A stretch of DNA of 22,318 bases. It comes from CALJTV01 sp034433775. Its GTDB lineage: Bacteria > Chloroflexota > Dehalococcoidia > GIF9 > UBA5629. Each line of letters opens with the position of its first letter. Position 1 is the stretch's first letter. Position numbers and translations under genes: made by a program. Positions 1 through 7,664 of this stretch are shown one piece after another. The stretch covers positions 1-22,318 of the forward strand of contig DAOUAI010000008.1 in the NCBI GenBank assembly GCA_034433775.1, given 5' to 3'. Under the pieces are notes generated by a model that had not been told where the DNA came from, searched no databases, and was given only the letters and a program-made list of their open reading frames with translations.

Positions 1-411
1 GTTAGGTCCTGCCATATCAAGGGTGAAATTTATAGCGGAACGGACGGTGTGCCACATTTCCTGGAGAAAAGACCTGTCCTGGGTGCTCAAATAATGGTGC
101 CAAACACCCACCGCGATGTAGGAAATAACATGTGAGACCTTGGAAGTGTCCTTGGGCTGGCCATCCTGGTAAGAAGCATACCAGCTACCATCATCAAGCT
201 GGGTTTCTGCCAGCCAGAGGTATGCCTTTCCTGCTTCCTCATGGTAGCCACCGACATCCAGAGCCATGGCGTTTTCGACATGTGTCCAGGGGTCTAAAAT
301 CCCATTTTCTGACCAGGGTATGGAGCCATCTCTTGCTTGGCTTTCCGCAATAAAGGTTGTAGTAGGCTTGACGAGTTCCCATGGTATTATAGCGTAATAT
401 TGTGTTGCCAT
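1..411 (-). CDS. Alpha/alpha-toroid (prenyltransferase/glucoamylase-like) protein, 3' end cut off
   Basis: The minus-strand frame from an ATG at 411 stays open to the window edge (137 codons), so only the N-terminal part is visible. It has two QW-like motifs, QARDGSIPW (residues 25-33) and QLDDGSWYAS (about residues 70-79), between aromatic-rich helices (DPWTHVENAMAL, WHHYLSTQDRSFLQEMW). This pattern is typical of alpha/alpha-barrel proteins such as the prenyltransferase/squalene-cyclase repeat and glucoamylase-like folds. The start lies 2 bp after the stop of the upstream glycosyltransferase, with AAAGG about 10 bases before the ATG, so the two are probably co-transcribed. Its place beside two glycosyltransferases suggests a role in glycan or glycolipid assembly or trimming, but the catalytic activity cannot be read from this fragment. 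Confidence 0.7.
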   Translation of the reverse strand, partial: MATQYYAIIPWELVKPTTTFIAESQARDGSIPWSENGILDPWTHVENAMALDVGGYHEEAGKAYLWLAETQLDDGSWYASYQDGQPKDTSKVSHVISYIAVGVWHHYLSTQDRSFLQEMWHTVRSAINFTLDMAGPN

Positions 412-413
412 CC

Positions 414-1730
414 CTATATTACCTTTGAAAGTGGTCTTATTTGTCTACTGAACTCCCTGCTGTCAATGAACGATGCCATGGTGGATTCTTTTAAGCCCCG
501 ATGATGTTCAATTGCCTCGGCATAGAGCTCGGCGGTCTCCTTGGCGGTATTGCGCCAGTTGAACATCTGCTGCACACGGCGCTTTCCAGCCTCTCCAAGT
601 TGCTTACGCCTGTCCGGGGCATCCAGCAATGCAGTGATAGCTTTAACTAATGCTTCGGTACTGGCAGGTGGCACCAGAATGCCGGCGTCACCTACGATCT
701 CGGGTAGTGCTCCCGCTGTAGTCGAAATTACAGGCGTGCCGCACGCCATGGCTTCGGCTGCTGGCAGTCCAAAGCCTTCGTAGACCGATGGGACCACAAC
801 CATGGTAGCCAATGAGTATTGACGTACCAGTTCTTGTGTGTCTATCTTACCTGTGTAGCCCACGCAATCACCGATGCCCAGACCTTCGATAAGTCCCTCC
901 GTGTAGCCATTTTTCATAGGTTTCCCTACTATTACCAATTCAATCGGACGCTGCTTTCTGATAATGGCTACAGCTTCGAGAAGATATTTCAACCCTTTAA
1001 GTGGTGTATCACCGCTGTTAACTGTGAGAAGACGGTTGTCCAACCGTCTGGTACCTGATGCCTGTGTGAAGATAGAGGTATCGACGCCATCATAAATAAC
1101 CCGAACGCTGTTTTCCGGAAGTTTAAAAATTTCAATGATCTGACGGTAGGAATCGTACGAACCGGTTATGAAGTGGGAGAGGTGTCTGGCGACCTCTAGC
1201 TGCGTGTTTGCGAAAGCATACCATCTCTTGATACCCATCTTTTGCCACAGTGACCTGGCGGCTTGTAAGGCGAGGTCGCGGTCAATGACTATGGGATGGT
1301 GAATAGTGGCAACAACAGGTACACCCAGTGCCTTTATCTTTAAAATACTGTGGGAAAGGCTCTGGTTATCGTGGACTACATCATATCTCTTAGAGCGCTG
1401 TTGCTGGCGTAGAAATTGGTAAGCACGCATGCCGAAAGTCGACGGTTCGGTGAAAAAGCCAGCGCAGACACCAAGCCACTCGATAAAGTTGGGTATCGAG
1501 TTCAACTTTGCAGGGTGAACAAAAAAGCGTTTGCTTTGTGACAGGGAATAGAGGTCCAGGCTGGGCAACTTGATCAGGTTTACTCCTTCCTCCAGCTCTG
1601 GATATGGCGGACCAGAGATCACGTCCACCTCGTGCCCCAAGTCCCGTAGCGAGCGGCTCAGGTAACGGACATATATACCCTGACCCCCGGAATAAGGATA
1701 ACTTCTGTAACTTAGTAAACATACGCGCAT
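414..1730 (-). CDS. GT4-family glycosyltransferase (paralogue 1)
   Basis: A 438-residue GT-B retaining glycosyltransferase, predicted to transfer a sugar from a nucleotide-sugar donor to a glycan or lipid acceptor on the cytoplasmic face of the membrane. The N-terminal acceptor domain starts with LLSYRSYPYSGGQGIYVRYL, where the glycine-rich loop is the usual nucleotide-sugar-facing loop of GT4 enzymes. The C-terminal domain carries VVVPSVYEGFGLPAAEAMAC with the E-x7-E pair (E318, E326), followed by G-PVISTTAGALPEIVGDAGILVPP, a standard GT4 donor-site signature. No signal peptide or membrane helix is evident. It is a close paralogue of the next upstream gene and is about 25 residues longer, mainly at the C-terminus (after about residue 410). 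It has its own predicted promoter. Donor and acceptor sugars are not predictable. Confidence 0.92.
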   Translation of the reverse strand: MRVCLLSYRSYPYSGGQGIYVRYLSRSLRDLGHEVDVISGPPYPELEEGVNLIKLPSLDLYSLSQSKRFFVHPAKLNSIPNFIEWLGVCAGFFTEPSTFGMRAYQFLRQQQRSKRYDVVHDNQSLSHSILKIKALGVPVVATIHHPIVIDRDLALQAARSLWQKMGIKRWYAFANTQLEVARHLSHFITGSYDSYRQIIEIFKLPENSVRVIYDGVDTSIFTQASGTRRLDNRLLTVNSGDTPLKGLKYLLEAVAIIRKQRPIELVIVGKPMKNGYTEGLIEGLGIGDCVGYTGKIDTQELVRQYSLATMVVVPSVYEGFGLPAAEAMACGTPVISTTAGALPEIVGDAGILVPPASTEALVKAITALLDAPDRRKQLGEAGKRRVQQMFNWRNTAKETAELYAEAIEHHRGLKESTMASFIDSREFSRQIRPLSKVI

Positions 1731-1779
1731 GAGAAAGTGCGCCTTTCTGTGTCAGCCGCTTTGGCAGCAAACCGCAAAC

Positions 1780-1808
1780 ATTTTACCCTTTATCAGCAGA
1801 TATGGCAA
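1780..1808 (-). promoter_or_regulatory. Sigma70-type promoter of the first GT4 gene
   Basis: On the minus strand, TTGCCA (1808-1803) and TAAAAT (1785-1780) are separated by exactly 17 bp. Transcription would start about 40 bp before the ATG at 1730. The remaining sequence between the two glycosyltransferase genes (1731-1840) shows nothing else. The -10 context GGTAAAATGTT also occurs in the promoter of the upstream paralogue. Confidence 0.6.
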
Positions 1809-1840
1809 TAGCTACAGGCAAGCTCGACTTTGTCGGTTTG

Positions 1841-3082
1841 CTATTTAAGGTTAAAGTGTTTGTCGTACTCCAATTTCTCAGCATAGACATCCAGCGTATG
1901 GCTGGCTGTGGTGCGCCAGTTGAAATTTTGAATGACCCTCTTGTAGCCGGCTTCGCCGAGTAACTGGCGTTTTTCTGCGTCTGCTAGTAATGCCGATATG
2001 GAATCGACGAGAGCTTTGGTATCTGCTGGTGGCACCAGTATTCCAGCATCGCCAACTACCTCTGGTAAAGCACCGGCAGAGGTGGACACCACCGGGGCAG
2101 CACAAGCCATGGCTTCTGCCGCCGGTAGCCCGAAACCCTCATATGTCGAAGGAATGACTACTATGGTGGCCAGACGGTAATGGTCTGCCAGTTCTTCAGT
2201 GCTCACTTCACCTACGAATTTTACATAATCTTCAATTCCTAAATTTGTCACCATTTTCTGGACTTCTGGGGTTCTGGCGCCTTTGCCGATAACGAGCAGT
2301 TCCAGCGGGTGTTGTTGTCTCAGTGTTGCGAATGCCTCGAGCAAGTAGTTCAAGCCTTTCACGGCTATGTTGCCGCTGATAACTGTGACCAGTCTATTTT
2401 CCAAGCGTCTTACTCTTGGGGAAGGGCAGAAGGTCTGGGTATCGATTCCATTGTAGATGACGCGTAGCTTTTCTCTGGGTATGGCAAAAGTCTGTGCGAT
2501 GTGTTCTGCTGAATTATGGGATACCGTAATGATGTGTGAGAGCCGGTGGGCTACTTTTTTTTGCATGTTGAGGAAGGAATACCAGCGTCCCAGTCCCAGC
2601 TTATCCTTAATGGACTTCGCTGACTTTATTGCCAGTTCACGGTCGAGGAATACAGAGTGATGTATCGTTTCTACAACCGGTAGTCCCAGTTGCTGGATCT
2701 TTAAAATGCCGTAAGCAAGCGTTTGATTGTCGTGGACTATATCATAATTGTTATTTCTGCTAAGGAACTCGTAAGCGCGCATGCCGAAGGAAAGTGGTTC
2801 GGCAAAATAGCCGCTGATAACACCAAGCCATTCTACTATATCGGGCATGGAATCGAGTCTGCGGGGGTTGATAAACAATCGGGCAACCGACGACATGGAA
2901 TACAGGTCCAGGCTGGGTAATTTGATTAACCTGACCGGTGGGTCAATGTCGGGGTAAGGTGGTCCTGATATGACATCGACTTGGTGCCCTAATTCACAGA
3001 GAGCGCGGCTCAAATATCGAAGGTAGACGCCTTGACCTCCGGAATAGCGGTAACTTCTGTAGCTTAGTAAGCATATGCGCAT
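1841..3082 (-). CDS. GT4-family glycosyltransferase (paralogue 2)
   Basis: A 413-residue GT-B glycosyltransferase, clearly homologous along its length to the downstream gene. Shared segments include LLSYRSY-YSGGQG at the N-terminus, DVISGPPYP, IKLPSLDLYS, FGMRAY, YDVVHDNQ/YDIVHDNQ, and the donor-site block PS-YEGFGLPAAEAMAC (E-x7-E pair E315 and E323) ending in AGALPEV-GDAGILVPPA. In the block after the second Glu it has CAAPVVSTS where the paralogue has CGTPVISTT. The ATG start at 3082 has no good Shine-Dalgarno sequence, but a near-consensus promoter lies just upstream. It is expected to be cytosolic and to act on an unknown glycan or lipid acceptor. The pair probably arose by tandem duplication and may add successive sugars to one product. 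Confidence 0.92.
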   Translation of the reverse strand: MRICLLSYRSYRYSGGQGVYLRYLSRALCELGHQVDVISGPPYPDIDPPVRLIKLPSLDLYSMSSVARLFINPRRLDSMPDIVEWLGVISGYFAEPLSFGMRAYEFLSRNNNYDIVHDNQTLAYGILKIQQLGLPVVETIHHSVFLDRELAIKSAKSIKDKLGLGRWYSFLNMQKKVAHRLSHIITVSHNSAEHIAQTFAIPREKLRVIYNGIDTQTFCPSPRVRRLENRLVTVISGNIAVKGLNYLLEAFATLRQQHPLELLVIGKGARTPEVQKMVTNLGIEDYVKFVGEVSTEELADHYRLATIVVIPSTYEGFGLPAAEAMACAAPVVSTSAGALPEVVGDAGILVPPADTKALVDSISALLADAEKRQLLGEAGYKRVIQNFNWRTTASHTLDVYAEKLEYDKHFNLK

Positions 3083-3114
3083 CTTGGCGGAGGGTATATA
3101 GTGAAATCGGCAAC

Positions 3115-3143
3115 ATTTTACCGAGCTAAAAGTAGTTTATCAA
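3115..3143 (-). promoter_or_regulatory. Sigma70-type promoter of the second GT4 gene
   Basis: TTGATA (3143-3138) and TAAAAT (3120-3115) on the minus strand are 17 bp apart, close to consensus in both boxes. The predicted start of transcription, near 3108, gives a leader of about 25 bases before the ATG at 3082. It lies just downstream of the putative terminator of the pyrimidine operon, so the glycosyltransferases form a separate unit. Confidence 0.65.
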
Positions 3144-3155
3144 GAAGCGTATCGG

Positions 3156-3184
3156 AAAAAGATGGGCTGGCGTTTACTCGCCCA
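3156..3184 (-). terminator. Putative intrinsic terminator of the pyr operon
   Basis: On the minus strand TGGGC (3184-3180) can pair with GCCCA (3167-3163) around a 12-base loop, followed after three bases by a run of T (3160-3156). The hairpin overlaps the last codons and stop of yjbQ. The stem is only 5 bp, so strength is uncertain, but its position between the operon end and the next promoter fits. Confidence 0.4.
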
Positions 3185-3593
3185 GCAGCTGGATGACCAC
3201 TTTTCTTGACCTGGGGCGGTTGTCAAAGTCGATGACGACTATCTGTTGCCAGGTGCCCAGCGCGAGTTTTTTATTGCTGAAAGGGACAGTCAAGGAGGGA
3301 CCTTGAAGTGATGCCCTGACATGGGAGTAGCCATTGCCATCCCCCCATCTTCGATCATGTTGGTAGGATATGTCCTTAGGAACGGTGCGTTCCCAGGCGC
3401 TTTTGAAATCGCTCACCAGCCCGCTTTCAAATTCGATGGTGGTTACGCCAGCGGTTGAGCCGCTGACAAAGACGGTAACGATGCCGTTGCTGAGACTGGA
3501 GTGGCTTACCTCGTGGGATACCTCTGGAGTTATATCTATCATATCGCAGTTACCATTGGTGTCCAGTGTGATGGTCTTGGTAATCACTGTCAT
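3174..3593 (-). CDS. yjbQ: YjbQ/UPF0047 family protein
   Basis: A 139-residue protein of the YjbQ (UPF0047) family with its full signature: GSTAGVTTIEFESG (about residues 45-58), then YQHDRRWGDGNGYSHVRASL, GPSLTVPF, LALGTWQQIVVIDFDNRPR and a C-terminal QLLGE. The length matches the family. Members form small trimers; E. coli YjbQ has reported thiamine-phosphate-synthase-like side activity, but the physiological role is not settled. Its ATG overlaps the pyrK stop codon as ATGA, so it is translationally coupled as the last gene of the pyrimidine operon. Whether it has a role in pyrimidine metabolism is unknown; the linkage is the only evidence here. Confidence 0.9.
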   Translation of the reverse strand: MTVITKTITLDTNGNCDMIDITPEVSHEVSHSSLSNGIVTVFVSGSTAGVTTIEFESGLVSDFKSAWERTVPKDISYQHDRRWGDGNGYSHVRASLQGPSLTVPFSNKKLALGTWQQIVVIDFDNRPRSRKVVIQLLGE

Positions 3594-4375
3594 ATTTTAA
3601 CCTCCTCCCATAAAACATCATCTATATCAAAAACAGGTCCATCCTTGCATACCTGTTTCATCCCTTTTTTGGTCATAATGCTGCAGGCATAACAGGCGCC
3701 GATACCACAGCCCATCCTCACCTCTAGAGAGACCTGGACCGCTTTTTTCTGTTGCCAGCCCTGTCTTTGTTTTTCTATCTCCTGGTACATGGCTAGAGGA
3801 CCGCAGGCATAGACCTGGTCAGCCCAGGAGACCAGCTCGTTTGAATGACTGGAGAGGAACTGTGTTACAGTGCCTTTTTCACCATTGCTACCGTCCTCGG
3901 TGACCAGCATTTTTTGTACGCCGGAAGGCAGACTGTCCTGGGGATAGAGGTGGTCTGCCGTTTTTGCACCGATGACGAGTTTCACGTTCTTACTTTGCGC
4001 TAAGGCCCGCTGTGCCAGAAATACCAGAGGGGCGATGCCGGTGCCACCGGCGAGAAGGAGCAGGTTTTTTGCTGGTTCGGATATCTTGAAGCCGTTTCCC
4101 AGGGGACCTAATATATCGAGTATTTCGCCGGCACAGCGCTGGGAAAGCCAGACAGTGCCCTTACCGACGACTTTGAAAAAGATAAATACCAAATCTGACT
4201 CAGCGGTCCTGTGTATGCTGAAAGGGCGGCGGAGTATAGCCCCGCCACCACACCTTATGGTGATGAACTGTCCTGGTCGGGCAGTTGTGGCGATATAAGG
4301 TGCTTCAATGCAGAGCAGACTATATCCTGGCATTATTTCTATATTGGACACAATATGGACTGAGAGGAGTTTCAA
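3590..4375 (-). CDS. pyrK: Dihydroorotate dehydrogenase electron-transfer subunit PyrK
   Basis: An FAD and [2Fe-2S] protein of the ferredoxin-reductase superfamily that passes electrons from dihydroorotate dehydrogenase PyrDB to NAD+. With a TTG start at 4375 it has 261 residues. RRPFSIH (residues 49-55) is the FAD-binding RxxS motif, GGTGIAPL (110-117) the nucleotide-binding loop, YACGPLAM the conserved reductase segment. C223, C228, C231 and C243, in MGCGIGACYAC followed by KQVCKDGPVF, are the four cluster ligands typical of PyrK. I chose TTG 4375 because AGGAG lies 10 bases before it and it begins just after the carB stop. Another TTG at 4399 would overlap carB and has a weaker ribosome site. 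No pyrD lies next to it, which is unusual because the two subunits are often encoded together. Confidence 0.9.
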   Translation of the reverse strand: MKLLSVHIVSNIEIMPGYSLLCIEAPYIATTARPGQFITIRCGGGAILRRPFSIHRTAESDLVFIFFKVVGKGTVWLSQRCAGEILDILGPLGNGFKISEPAKNLLLLAGGTGIAPLVFLAQRALAQSKNVKLVIGAKTADHLYPQDSLPSGVQKMLVTEDGSNGEKGTVTQFLSSHSNELVSWADQVYACGPLAMYQEIEKQRQGWQQKKAVQVSLEVRMGCGIGACYACSIMTKKGMKQVCKDGPVFDIDDVLWEEVKI

Positions 4376-4376
4376 T

Positions 4377-7300
4377 TCAGTCGCGCTCCTGTGTGCCAAG
4401 ATATTCGCTCAACCGCTGGACGTTGAAGATTTGACTACCGTTGGTGATGGCCTGTAAGGCGACTCTTGCAGTATCCAGCGAGGTAAAACAGGGGATTCTT
4501 CGCTCCGCTGCGGCACGGCGGATATGAAAGCCGTCTTGAAGGGGGACACGCCCGCCGGTTATGGTGTTTATAACACCGGTCACTGAGCCATCGTTGATAA
4601 CGTCAACCACATTGGGATGCCCTTCGCCCAGCTTTTTGGTGACTTTATTCACTTTTATCCCCTGAGACTCAATGAAGCTGGCAGTGCCCTCGGTGGCATA
4701 AAGCCCGTATCCCAGAGAATAGAAGCCCTGGATAGTAGGCAGTGCTTCCTTCTTGTTTTTGTCAGCAATGCTGAACAGGAGGTTACCGTGCCTTGGTAGC
4801 ATCAGCCCGGCAGCGATGAGTGCTTTAGCCAGGGCTGATTCGAAGGTGTAGTCAATGCCCATTATCTCGCCTGTGGACTTCATCTCCGGTCCCAGGTAGG
4901 TGTCAACGCCGGTGAGCTTTGACATAGAGAACACTGGCGCTTTGATGCCAACGAGTTTCCGTCTCTGCCACAGCCCGCCAGTATAGCCCTGCCCTTTGAG
5001 GCTGGTGCCAAGCATCACTTTAGTGGCGATGCGCACCATGGGCACGCCGGTAACCTTGGAGATGAAAGGTATGGTACGGCTGGCACGCGGGTTGACCTCG
5101 AGTACATAGATAGAGCTTTTTCCTCCGTTGCCAGGCATGATTACAAACTGGATGTTCATCAGCCCCTTAACCTCAAGAGCACGTCCTATCCGCGTGGTGT
5201 ACTCCACTATGGTGTTGACCTCGTCCCGTGTCAGGTTAAGCGCTGGATAGACGGCTATCGAGTCACCGCTGTGCACACCGGCGCGCTCTATGTGTTCCAT
5301 TATCCCGGGTATGAGCACATCTTCGCCATCGCTCACTGCGTCCACCTCAACTTCTTTACCTTCGAAATACTTGTCTATAAGCACGGGGTGTTTGCTGTCC
5401 ATTTCCAGTGCCAGGGAGAGATAGCGGACCAGTTCGTCCTCATTGTGGACTATTTCCATGGCTCTACCTCCGAGGACGTAGCTGGGACGGACGAGCACTG
5501 GATAGCCAAGTCGCTCGGCGGTGCTGACTGCTTCTTTTAGCGTTGTCACCCCGGCGCCTGGTGGTTGGGGTATTCCTAGGCGGCTGAGGAACTCCTCAAA
5601 GCGGCGGCGGTCCTCAGCTATGTCTATAGTCTCGGCACTTGAGCCCAGGATGGGCAAGTTGCTATGGGCAAGTGGCTCAGCAAGGTTGATTGCTGTTTGT
5701 CCGCCGAACTGGATAATGGCTGGCGGCGGTGAGTCGGTAGTGTAGCCCCCTTCGTTCTCGAGTATATTCCTCATGCTCTCCTCATTAAGTGCCTCGAAGT
5801 AAAGGCGGTCGCTGGTGTCAAAATCGGTGGAGACGGTCTCGGGGTTGGAATTGACCATGATGCTATGGACACCTGCTTCATTCAGTGCCCAGGCAGCGTG
5901 GACGGAGCAGTAGTCGAATTCTATGCCCTGTCCGATGCGGATGGGACCGCTGCCGATGACCACGGCTTTCTTTCCTGGCATCGGCTCAGCCTCGTTATCC
6001 TGTTCGTAAGTGCTATAGAAGTAGGGTGTCTCAGCTTCAAATTCAGCAGCGCAGGTATCTACCATTTTATACACCGGTCTTATTTGCCAGCTATGGCGTA
6101 GCTGGCGTACCTGCTCCGGCAATCTGTCAGCCAGGACGCCGATTTGCTCATCGGAGAAGCCGAGCCGCTTTGCCTCCCACATGAGGTCAGGTGTTAGCGG
6201 CTCCGACAGGAGACGCTTCTCCATGTTAACGATATTGAGCAGTTTATAAATGAACCAGGGATCGATGCCGGTACGCTGGGAGAGCTGTTCGCAACCAGCC
6301 CCGCGCCGTAATGCCGCCATTATTGCCCATAATCTGAGGTCATTCGCTGGATATAGAGGAAGTGAATCGATGTCAGCACTCGGTGCCCAGCTTTTATCTT
6401 CCCAGAGAAGACTCCTTTTACCGAATTCCAGAGAGTGAACGGCTTTTTGCAGGGCAGCTTCGAAGCAGCGTTCGATTGCCATTACCTCGCCGGTGGCTTT
6501 CATCTGGGTGCCGATGGTGCGGTCACCCAGGGTGAACTTATCAAAGGGCCAGCGGGGGATTTTAACAACGATGTAGTCGATGACAGGCTCAAATGCCGCC
6601 AGTGTCTTGCCGGTGACGCGGTTAGGGATCTCGTCAAGCCTCTTGCCTATGGCGATTTTTGCTGCCACTCTGGCGATGGGATAACCTGTGGCTTTGCTGG
6701 CTAATGCCGAGCTACGGCTGACCCTGGGGTTGACTTCGATGACATAGTACTGGCTCTGGGTTACATGGAGCTGGTCCGGCGCCCATTTTTCAGCCACTAT
6801 AGGGTGTGGAGTAAGGGCAAACTGTATGTTGCAGCCGCCTTCGATTCCCAGAGCACGGATGATTCTTAAGCTGGCGGAGCGCAGCATCTGGTACTCTTTA
6901 TCCGTCAGCGTCTGGCTGGGGGCAACAACGATGCTATCGCCGGTATGGATGCCCATAGGGTCAACATTTTCCATGCAGCAAACGGTGATGCAGTTATCAG
7001 CAGCATCGCGCATCACCTCATACTCTATCTCTTTCCACCCCAGAACACATTTTTCCACCAGTACTTCGTGGCTGAGACTGGAAGCCAGTCCGTTTGCCAC
7101 CACGCTCTCAAGCTCTTCCATGGTATAGGCAATACCGCCACCGGTACCGCCCAGGGTGTAAGAGGGACGGATAATGAGAGGCAGTCCCACTTCGTGAGCA
7201 AACCTTTTGGCTTCATCTACGGAATGTACTGTGGTGCTGGGCGGGACCGGTTCGCCGATATCGATCAGTAATTGTTTGAATAGAGACCTTTCCTCTGCCT

Positions 7301-7664
7301 TCCTGATCGTGTCCAGCGGTGTGCCCAGTAGCCTGACATTGTACTTTTCCAGCACGCCGGCATCAGCAAGCTCCACTGCCAGGTTTAGCCCGGTCTGTCC
7401 ACCCAGTGTGGGCAAAATGCCGTCAGGTCGTTCACGTTCGATTATCCTTGCCAGCACCTCTACTGTGAGCGGCTCGATATAGACGAAGTCGGCTATCCCT
7501 TCGTCGGTCATGATGGTCGCCGGGTTGGAGTTGACCAGAATAGTGGTCACACCTTCTTCACGGAGTGATTTACATGCCTGTGTTCCGGAATAGTCGAATT
7601 CCGCTGCCTGTCCGATAATTATCGGACCGGAGCCGATGACCAGGACCTTGGATACTTTAGGCAT
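4377..7664 (-). CDS. carB: Carbamoyl-phosphate synthase large subunit
   Basis: The 1095-residue ammonia- and ATP-using subunit that makes carbamoyl phosphate from bicarbonate, ammonia delivered by CarA, and two ATP. It has the expected duplicated layout. The first synthetase half starts GSGPIIIGQAAEFDYSGTQA and includes PTLGGQTGLNLA, RPSYTLGGTGGG and VIEVNPRVSRSSALASKATG. After a linker, the second half repeats this as GSGPIRIGQGIEFDYCSVHA, QFGGQTAINLA, RPSYVLGGRAME and VLEVNPRASRTIPFISKVTG. The C-terminal MGS-like allosteric domain has ATEGTASF and NTITGGR. The length is close to the usual 1060-1080. The start codon directly follows the carA stop with no gap, implying coupled translation. 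No lesion or missing motif was noticed. Confidence 0.98.
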   Translation of the reverse strand: MPKVSKVLVIGSGPIIIGQAAEFDYSGTQACKSLREEGVTTILVNSNPATIMTDEGIADFVYIEPLTVEVLARIIERERPDGILPTLGGQTGLNLAVELADAGVLEKYNVRLLGTPLDTIRKAEERSLFKQLLIDIGEPVPPSTTVHSVDEAKRFAHEVGLPLIIRPSYTLGGTGGGIAYTMEELESVVANGLASSLSHEVLVEKCVLGWKEIEYEVMRDAADNCITVCCMENVDPMGIHTGDSIVVAPSQTLTDKEYQMLRSASLRIIRALGIEGGCNIQFALTPHPIVAEKWAPDQLHVTQSQYYVIEVNPRVSRSSALASKATGYPIARVAAKIAIGKRLDEIPNRVTGKTLAAFEPVIDYIVVKIPRWPFDKFTLGDRTIGTQMKATGEVMAIERCFEAALQKAVHSLEFGKRSLLWEDKSWAPSADIDSLPLYPANDLRLWAIMAALRRGAGCEQLSQRTGIDPWFIYKLLNIVNMEKRLLSEPLTPDLMWEAKRLGFSDEQIGVLADRLPEQVRQLRHSWQIRPVYKMVDTCAAEFEAETPYFYSTYEQDNEAEPMPGKKAVVIGSGPIRIGQGIEFDYCSVHAAWALNEAGVHSIMVNSNPETVSTDFDTSDRLYFEALNEESMRNILENEGGYTTDSPPPAIIQFGGQTAINLAEPLAHSNLPILGSSAETIDIAEDRRRFEEFLSRLGIPQPPGAGVTTLKEAVSTAERLGYPVLVRPSYVLGGRAMEIVHNEDELVRYLSLALEMDSKHPVLIDKYFEGKEVEVDAVSDGEDVLIPGIMEHIERAGVHSGDSIAVYPALNLTRDEVNTIVEYTTRIGRALEVKGLMNIQFVIMPGNGGKSSIYVLEVNPRASRTIPFISKVTGVPMVRIATKVMLGTSLKGQGYTGGLWQRRKLVGIKAPVFSMSKLTGVDTYLGPEMKSTGEIMGIDYTFESALAKALIAAGLMLPRHGNLLFSIADKNKKEALPTIQGFYSLGYGLYATEGTASFIESQGIKVNKVTKKLGEGHPNVVDVINDGSVTGVINTITGGRVPLQDGFHIRRAAAERRIPCFTSLDTARVALQAITNGSQIFNVQRLSEYLGTQERD

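Noticed and set aside
1390..1770. A 126-codon minus-strand frame over the start of the first glycosyltransferase
   Set aside because: It is in another frame of a clear GT4 gene, and its product is rich in Arg, Ser, Pro and Cys with no recognisable domain.
4375..4399. Longer pyrK start at TTG 4399
   Set aside because: It would overlap carB by 23 bp, has a weaker ribosome site than TTG 4375, and adds residues not expected in the family. The choice is not certain.
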